Shown piece after piece: positions 6,667-10,680 of a stretch of 10,680 nt of DNA. The DNA is from Bacillota bacterium. Lineage in GTDB: Bacteria > Bacillota > Clostridia > Acetivibrionales > DSM-1351. The notes beneath the pieces are model-generated. The model was given only the letters and a program-made list of their open reading frames with translations. It had not been told where the DNA came from and did not search any database. The stretch is taken from assembly GCA_023436485.1 (NCBI GenBank), contig JAEZIU010000102.1, positions 1-10,680 on the forward strand, written 5' to 3'. Both the position numbers and the translations under genes were made by a program. Position 1 is the first letter of the stretch; each line of letters starts with the position of its first letter.

Positions 6667-6822
6667 ATGAGAACATATGTAAAACCATCAATTGAAGTTG
6701 TAAATTTAAGAGCTGAAGAAAGAATAGCAGCTGTAGGAAGTAGTTGTATTGTTGTTGGTAGCTGCACTTATGAAAATGGCACATATATTACTACACCAGA
6801 TGCAGTTTACAGTGGTAACTAA
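6667..6822 (+). CDS. Small Cys-containing peptide precursor (putative RiPP precursor 3)
   Basis: This 51-aa gene is easily missed because of its size. It starts at the ATG at 6667, preceded at 6 bases by AGAGGTG (6654-6660), and ends with TAA. The leader MRTYVKPSIEVVNLRAEERI is followed by A21 and matches the two other small peptides at Y4, P7, E10, LR 14-15 and EE 17-18. It is closest to precursor 2 (VNLR-EER shared). The core AVGSSCIVVGSCTYENG has cysteines at 27 and 33 (CX5C) and continues to a Thr/Tyr-rich end, AVYSGN. No signal peptide or transmembrane segment is seen. It is the last gene before an intrinsic terminator 7 bases after the stop, so precursors 2 and 3 close a transcription unit. 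The product class is unknown; RiPP status rests on leader sharing and neighbours. Confidence 0.85.
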   Translation: MRTYVKPSIEVVNLRAEERIAAVGSSCIVVGSCTYENGTYITTPDAVYSGN

Positions 6823-6829
6823 TTAAGTT

Positions 6830-6868
6830 GGGATATATAGAGGGTTAAATACCCTCTATCCCTTTTTT
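6830..6868 (+). terminator. Intrinsic terminator after precursor 3
   Basis: An 8-bp stem, TAGAGGGT (6838-6845) with ACCCTCTA (6851-6858), encloses a TAAAT loop. It is extended below a four-base TATA bulge by GGGA (6830-6833) pairing with TCCC (6859-6862). Six T bases follow directly (6863-6868). This is a textbook rho-independent terminator for the + strand and ends the peptide-gene transcript. Confidence 0.9.
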
Positions 6869-6895
6869 AAATTATTATTAATATATGCTTAGTCG

Positions 6896-6925
6896 TTGGG
6901 TTTAATTAATTTGGTATTTTAAAAT
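6896..6925 (+). promoter_or_regulatory. Candidate sigma-A promoter for the kinase/peptidase/exporter genes
   Basis: TTGGGT (6896-6901) and TAAAAT (6920-6925) are separated by 18 bases, just after a strong terminator and before the ATG at 6944. The -10 is close to consensus but the -35 matches only in its first half. The start point would fall very near the ribosome binding site at 6931-6936, leaving a very short leader. The case rests mainly on the need for a new promoter after the terminator. Confidence 0.28.
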
Positions 6926-6943
6926 TTACTAAGGAGTGATGGA

Positions 6944-7825
6944 ATGTTTGCGTACAGTGTAGCTGGTACATATATAAATATTAAGACAAACAATGACTAT
7001 TTAACTAACAGAATGAAAATGTTTCAATGCAATAGACATGAAAATCCTGATATTATCGTTGAAATAGATCAATGCGCCCATATTGATGAGCCCCAGGGAC
7101 GGTTAGTGATTGAGGATAAGGTTAAATGGTTAAGAAAAGAGAACCAGAATGATGGTTTTCATATATATAGCTTGGATGGAAGTGAAAGTAAAATATTATC
7201 TCATATCGATACAAATTCAGAGTGGAGTAATGCATCTATTAAATGTTTAAAAGCTGATGTTGATGATAATTCTCCATTAATGGTAAAAATGTGGTCAAAT
7301 ATACACTCATTTATGCTTACAGGAATAGTATTTCGTAATCACCTATTAAATAATGGGGGAATGGTAATACATGCGTCATCTATAGCGTATAACGGAGAAG
7401 GTATATTGTTTACAGCACCATCTGGTACTGGAAAATCAACTCATGTGAGACTGTGGGAGAAATACATGGGCGATGCTGTAAAAAATATAAATGACGATAC
7501 CCCTGCTATTAGATTTGAGGGAGATAAGCCAATACTTTGTGGCACACCATGGAGTGGATCGTCTGATAAATTTGAGAATGTTGAAGTTCCTTTAAAGGCT
7601 ATAGTTGTATTGAGTCAAGCTCCAGAAAACAGAATAAGAAAGTTGAATATATTTGAAGCACTGCCAATGGTTATGCCAAGATGTTTTTTGCCATATTTTG
7701 ATGAAGAATTAATGAAGAAAGCTTATACGATAGTAGAAAAGATCATTAATACTACACCAGTTTATCATCTGGAGTGTAAACCCGATAAAGAAGCGATGGA
7801 GTTGGTACACCAATGTATAAAATGA
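6944..7825 (+). CDS. HPr-kinase/PEPCK-like P-loop protein (ScmC-like)
   Basis: This 293-aa protein has the arrangement of the HprK/PEP-carboxykinase-like proteins found in peptide cassettes. Its poorly conserved N-terminal half (about 1-135) is followed by VIHASSI (H143) and the P-loop APSGTGKST (158-166). An acidic pair lies in NINDD (D184, D185), then come GTPWSGSSDKF at 200-210 and a strand VPLKAIVVLSQ. In HPr kinases the P-loop binds the phosphate donor and the acidic residues bind metal. Homologues include the SynChlorMet protein ScmC and the kinases that phosphorylate a Ser in some lasso peptides. The substrate here may be the modified peptide, which is inference. The ATG follows AAGGAGTGA. 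The stop shares ATGA with the next gene, so the two are coupled. The sequence is too short and divergent for a true HprK or PckA. Confidence 0.78.
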   Translation: MFAYSVAGTYINIKTNNDYLTNRMKMFQCNRHENPDIIVEIDQCAHIDEPQGRLVIEDKVKWLRKENQNDGFHIYSLDGSESKILSHIDTNSEWSNASIKCLKADVDDNSPLMVKMWSNIHSFMLTGIVFRNHLLNNGGMVIHASSIAYNGEGILFTAPSGTGKSTHVRLWEKYMGDAVKNINDDTPAIRFEGDKPILCGTPWSGSSDKFENVEVPLKAIVVLSQAPENRIRKLNIFEALPMVMPRCFLPYFDEELMKKAYTIVEKIINTTPVYHLECKPDKEAMELVHQCIK

Positions 7826-8313
7826 AAAAAATTAAGTCTGCTGATATGTTCCCTATTGTAAAAGAAATTTTAGAAAGTGGAAGCAAAGCATGGATTACCG
7901 TAACGGGCATGAGCATGTTTCCCTTTCTTCGTGAAGATGAGGATTGCGTAGAGCTTACTCATGCCACTATCGATACTATAAACAGAGGAGATATTGTTCT
8001 TATACAAAGATACACAGGGGAGTATATATTACACAGAGTTTACAAAAAGGAAAATAATATTTTTTATATGGTCGGAGATGCTCAACGATGGATAGAAGGA
8101 CCATTGAACCCTGAACAGCTGATTGCAGTAGTTGAAGTGGTCAAAAGGAAGAATAGGGAAATCAGTTGTAACAACAAGATGTGGAAGTTGTTGGTGCTAG
8201 TATGGTTGAATATTATTCCGGTAAGGCCTGTTATTTTAAAAGTGCTTAGGGGAATAAGAAAGGTTTTTAAAGGCATTTCAAATTTAAAGGTAGTAAAGGT
8301 GCATGGTGACTAA
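7822..8313 (+). CDS. S24/S26 signal-peptidase-like protein
   Basis: This 163-aa protein has the type I signal-peptidase serine box in TVTGMSMFPFL (Ser31 from this start). Next come RGDIVLIQR, where the usual catalytic Lys strand follows, then YILHRVY and a GDA motif. At the place of the general-base Lys in bacterial S26A enzymes the alignment puts His71, as in the Ser-His type (SipW/ER-like). One hydrophobic segment lies near the C-terminus (MWKLLVLVWLNIIPVRPVIL), an unusual place compared with the N-terminal anchor of LepB. The start at 7822 makes a 4-base ATGA overlap with the kinase gene. An ATG at 7813 would add MYK and neither has a strong ribosome binding site. It is a candidate leader peptidase for the small peptides or a processing factor for export; the actual substrate is unproven. 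Confidence 0.78.
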   Translation: MKKIKSADMFPIVKEILESGSKAWITVTGMSMFPFLREDEDCVELTHATIDTINRGDIVLIQRYTGEYILHRVYKKENNIFYMVGDAQRWIEGPLNPEQLIAVVEVVKRKNREISCNNKMWKLLVLVWLNIIPVRPVILKVLRGIRKVFKGISNLKVVKVHGD

Positions 8314-10032
8314 ATGAAAATAGTAAATGAGTATAAAAAGTTTATTGAATATTTGAGATGGATATTTAAGACAACCAGAGGGTACGCAAAAAATATAATT
8401 ACTATAATTCTACTAGATGCGTTCACAGCATTAACAGGTGTAGCCATGGCCATAATTTCTAAAAATCTTATCGATAATGCAGTCAATAAGGCTTTGGGAA
8501 CTGCTTTGATATTTGCAGCGGTATTTGGCATTATTGTACTCGCACAGCTAGGTATAGGAGCCATTTCATCAGTTATATCTGTTAAAACATATGAATTAAT
8601 GTCTAATAATATAAGAAAGAATATGTTTTCGCGTATTACAATGGCAGAATGGCTTCATATAACAAAGTACCACAGTGGAGATGTTTTGACTAGGCTTACT
8701 AGTGATATAAATAATGTAACTACATGCATGGTAAATACATTATCATGTGTGATATATCTGTGCGTCCAACTTACAGCTGCATTTGCAACACTTCTTTATT
8801 ATGAGCCTATGCTAGCTGTTCTTGCGTTCATTTTAGGGCCATTTACAGTAATACTTAGCAGAATATGGGGAAGGAAGTTGAAACATCTGAACAAAAAAGT
8901 TCAGGAGTCCGAAAGTGCGTACCGATCCTTTATTCAAGAGTCGCTGGAAAATATGCTAATTGTTAAAGCATTTCAAATGGAGGAACAAAGTGTTGGGAAG
9001 ATATCACAGCTTCATAGTACAAGACTCAATTGGGTAATGAAGAGGAGTGTTACTGGTATCGTGGCCAGTACAACATTAGGGATAGGATATTGGGTTGGTT
9101 ATTTTCTTGCATTTTGCTGGGGCGCTTTGAAATTAAGTAGAGGTACTACTTCATTTGGTACTTTGACTGCTTTCTTGCAATTGGTAGCTCAAGTGCAGAC
9201 CCCTTTTATGGGATTGGCAAGATCAATACCACAGATTCTTTCAGCTATTGCATCAGCAGAACGTTTAATGGAACTAGAACAATTACCTTTAGAGTATAGC
9301 AGTGAACAGCTTCCTACGGGAACTACCACTGCTATAAATTTGCAAGGCGTAACGTTCTCTTACTGCGAAAAAAAGCCAGTACTAGAGGAAATATCAATAA
9401 GCATAAAGCCGGGAGAGATAGTTGGACTTATTGGTCCTTCGGGAGAAGGAAAGACAACTTTGATTAGAATATTGCTAGCTCTTATAAAACCTGATAATGG
9501 GAAAATAGAACTTATAGCAGAAGACGGAAATGAATTTTTGGTTTCAGCTCAAACCAGAGATTGGATATCATATGTCCCCCAAGGCAATACACTTTTTAGT
9601 GGGACAATAGAAGAAAATATAAGATCCGGACTGGATGCTTCCGACCAAGAAGTAGAGTCTGCTGCAAGAGCTGCGTGTGCAATAGACTTTATTAAGGACT
9701 TATCAGATGGATTTAAAACTAAAATAGGGGAGCGAGGGATTGGGCTTTCGGAAGGTCAGGCTCAGAGAATAGCAATTGCTAGAGCCTTATTAAGAAAGGC
9801 CCCTATACTTATTCTTGATGAAGCAACGTCTTCCCTTGATATGGATTCTGAAATTTGTGTACTTAAAAGTATCCAAGAAATGAGTCCATCCAGAACATGT
9901 ATTGTGATAACCCATAGACGCACTGCACTTAGCATATGTTCACGCATTCTGAAATTAAAGGAAGGGCAAATCTTGGAACAAAGTATTGAGGAAGTTGATG
10001 AACACTATGAAGAATATGGTGTTAGCGCATAA
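8314..10032 (+). CDS. ABC exporter, fused membrane and ATPase domains
   Basis: This 572-aa half-transporter has an exporter-type membrane domain (about residues 25-310, with hydrophobic segments near 27-48, 64-90, 140-162, 165-182 and 250-272). A C-terminal ATPase domain follows. Its motifs are Walker A GPSGEGKTT (374-382), Q-loop VPQGN (Q423), signature LSEGQ (478-482), Walker B ILILDEATSSLD (D502, E503) and H-loop THRR (H534). The signature has Glu in place of the usual first Gly. The protein should work as a homodimer exporting a hydrophobic or peptide substrate. There is no N-terminal C39 peptidase domain, so leader cleavage would need a separate enzyme, such as the S26-like neighbour. 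The ATG follows the peptidase stop directly with no gap. Export of the modified peptides is inferred from context; lipid or drug export is possible. Confidence 0.9.
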   Translation: MKIVNEYKKFIEYLRWIFKTTRGYAKNIITIILLDAFTALTGVAMAIISKNLIDNAVNKALGTALIFAAVFGIIVLAQLGIGAISSVISVKTYELMSNNIRKNMFSRITMAEWLHITKYHSGDVLTRLTSDINNVTTCMVNTLSCVIYLCVQLTAAFATLLYYEPMLAVLAFILGPFTVILSRIWGRKLKHLNKKVQESESAYRSFIQESLENMLIVKAFQMEEQSVGKISQLHSTRLNWVMKRSVTGIVASTTLGIGYWVGYFLAFCWGALKLSRGTTSFGTLTAFLQLVAQVQTPFMGLARSIPQILSAIASAERLMELEQLPLEYSSEQLPTGTTTAINLQGVTFSYCEKKPVLEEISISIKPGEIVGLIGPSGEGKTTLIRILLALIKPDNGKIELIAEDGNEFLVSAQTRDWISYVPQGNTLFSGTIEENIRSGLDASDQEVESAARAACAIDFIKDLSDGFKTKIGERGIGLSEGQAQRIAIARALLRKAPILILDEATSSLDMDSEICVLKSIQEMSPSRTCIVITHRRTALSICSRILKLKEGQILEQSIEEVDEHYEEYGVSA

Positions 10033-10075
10033 AGGTAGATAAAAGAATACTGCATAACTAGGAGGGACGAGCAAA

Positions 10076-10680
10076 ATGATAGATATACACAGTCACATTA
10101 TTTATGGTGTGGATGATGGGCCTTCAACTATTGAAAAGTCCATTAATATGGTAAGGGAAGCGGAACGTCTTGGGATTGGATTAATAATTGCAACTCCACA
10201 TTATCATGATACAGTTTTTAGTTCTGAATATATTGAGGAAAATTATCAGGAGCTTCTATATAAGACGAGAGACTATGATGTAAATATAAAACTGGGATAT
10301 GAGGTTTTTGCAAATCCTGAGAACCAACTTCTTGTAAAAAACAGAAAAAAGCTCAGTATCAATAAATCTGGTGTTATCCTTATTGAATTCCCATTCAACG
10401 TAAATCCTCAAAAATGTTTAGAACTAATACGGCAGTATAGGATGCAAAAAATAATACCTATTATTGCTCACATAGAAAGAAACCGATGTTTTATTAATAA
10501 AGTTGATTATTTAGTAGACTTTATTAAGGCTGGTTGCTACATACAAATGGATGCTGCAAGCATTTCTGGCGTATATGGCTCAAAAATAAAGGAATTTTCA
10601 AAGAAAATGCTTCAATTGAATTTAGTAGACATTGTTGCTTCCAATGCTCATAGTGCATCTGATTATTCTCAATGGTACGC
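10076..10680 (+). CDS. CpsB/YwqE-like PHP-fold tyrosine-protein phosphatase, N-terminal part (runs off window)
   Basis: 201 codons are visible, about four fifths of the usual 240-260. The start MIDIHSHIIYGVDDGPSTIE is the PHP-family metal-binding opening (H5, H7). It is followed by ATPHYH (H42), GYEVFAN (E76), IIAHIERN (H132) and VASNAHS (N190, H192). In CpsB of streptococci and YwqE of Bacillus the last motif is SD-x-H, where Asp is a metal ligand. Here it is Asn, so activity may be altered. The family dephosphorylates the tyrosine autokinase that controls capsule or exopolysaccharide export, so an exopolysaccharide operon probably follows to the right. AGGAGGG (10060-10066) stands 9 bases before the ATG. 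The 43-base gap after the exporter shows no terminator, so read-through is possible. Confidence 0.88.
   Translation, partial: MIDIHSHIIYGVDDGPSTIEKSINMVREAERLGIGLIIATPHYHDTVFSSEYIEENYQELLYKTRDYDVNIKLGYEVFANPENQLLVKNRKKLSINKSGVILIEFPFNVNPQKCLELIRQYRMQKIIPIIAHIERNRCFINKVDYLVDFIKAGCYIQMDAASISGVYGSKIKEFSKKMLQLNLVDIVASNAHSASDYSQWY

Noticed and set aside
6944..7825. True HPr kinase or PEP carboxykinase
   Set aside because: Length, N-terminal region and neighbours do not fit housekeeping HprK or PckA; only the P-loop core is alike.
8310..8564. Minus-strand open frames here and at 689, 1725, 2144, 3053, 4905, 6570, 8082 and 9762
   Set aside because: Each lies opposite a well-supported + strand gene, has no recognisable domain and no convincing ribosome binding site.

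Overview
The window is AT-rich, tightly packed, and read entirely from the + strand. Strong AGGAGG-type Shine-Dalgarno sites, short gaps, overlapping genes and protein families typical of low-GC Gram-positive bacteria suggest a member of the Clostridia. A more exact placement (for example Lachnospirales) is inference. All family names come from reading motifs; no search was run.

Layout: (1) 1-1010 is the 3' part of a large structural or lectin-like protein resembling phage tail-fibre / C-type-lectin-fold ends. (2) 1057-4454 holds three overlapping genes: a radical SAM/SPASM protein, a GT4 glycosyltransferase and a nucleotidyltransferase-like protein. (3) 4519-6822 is the most distinctive part: a Gly/His/Pro-repeat small peptide, a structured intergenic stretch with three hairpins, a PqqD-like peptide-binding protein, a second radical SAM/SPASM enzyme, then two tandem Cys-containing small peptides ending at a clear intrinsic terminator. 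The second of these, at 6667-6822, is only 51 aa and easily missed. (4) 6944-10032 has an HPr-kinase/PEPCK-like P-loop protein, an S24/S26 signal-peptidase-like protein and a one-chain ABC exporter, packed head to tail. (5) 10076 to the right edge is the start of a CpsB/YwqE-type PHP phosphatase, which suggests that an exopolysaccharide locus follows.

Working model (inference): this is a RiPP (ribosomally made, post-translationally modified peptide) locus. Three precursors share an almost position-for-position leader (Y4, P7, E10, LR at 14-15, EE at 17-18, A21) but have unrelated cores. One is a 7-residue PGGGHGG repeat without cysteine and two are short cores with a Cys pair. The PqqD-like protein would hold the leader and the 5276-6415 radical SAM enzyme would modify the core. 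The kinase-like and nucleotidyltransferase-like proteins could add further groups, the S26-like protein could cut the leader, and the ABC protein could export the product. The gene set resembles the SynChlorMet (Scm) cassettes and, in its kinase plus nucleotidyltransferase pair, the tailoring genes of some lasso-peptide clusters. I do not recognise these precursors as a characterised product class.
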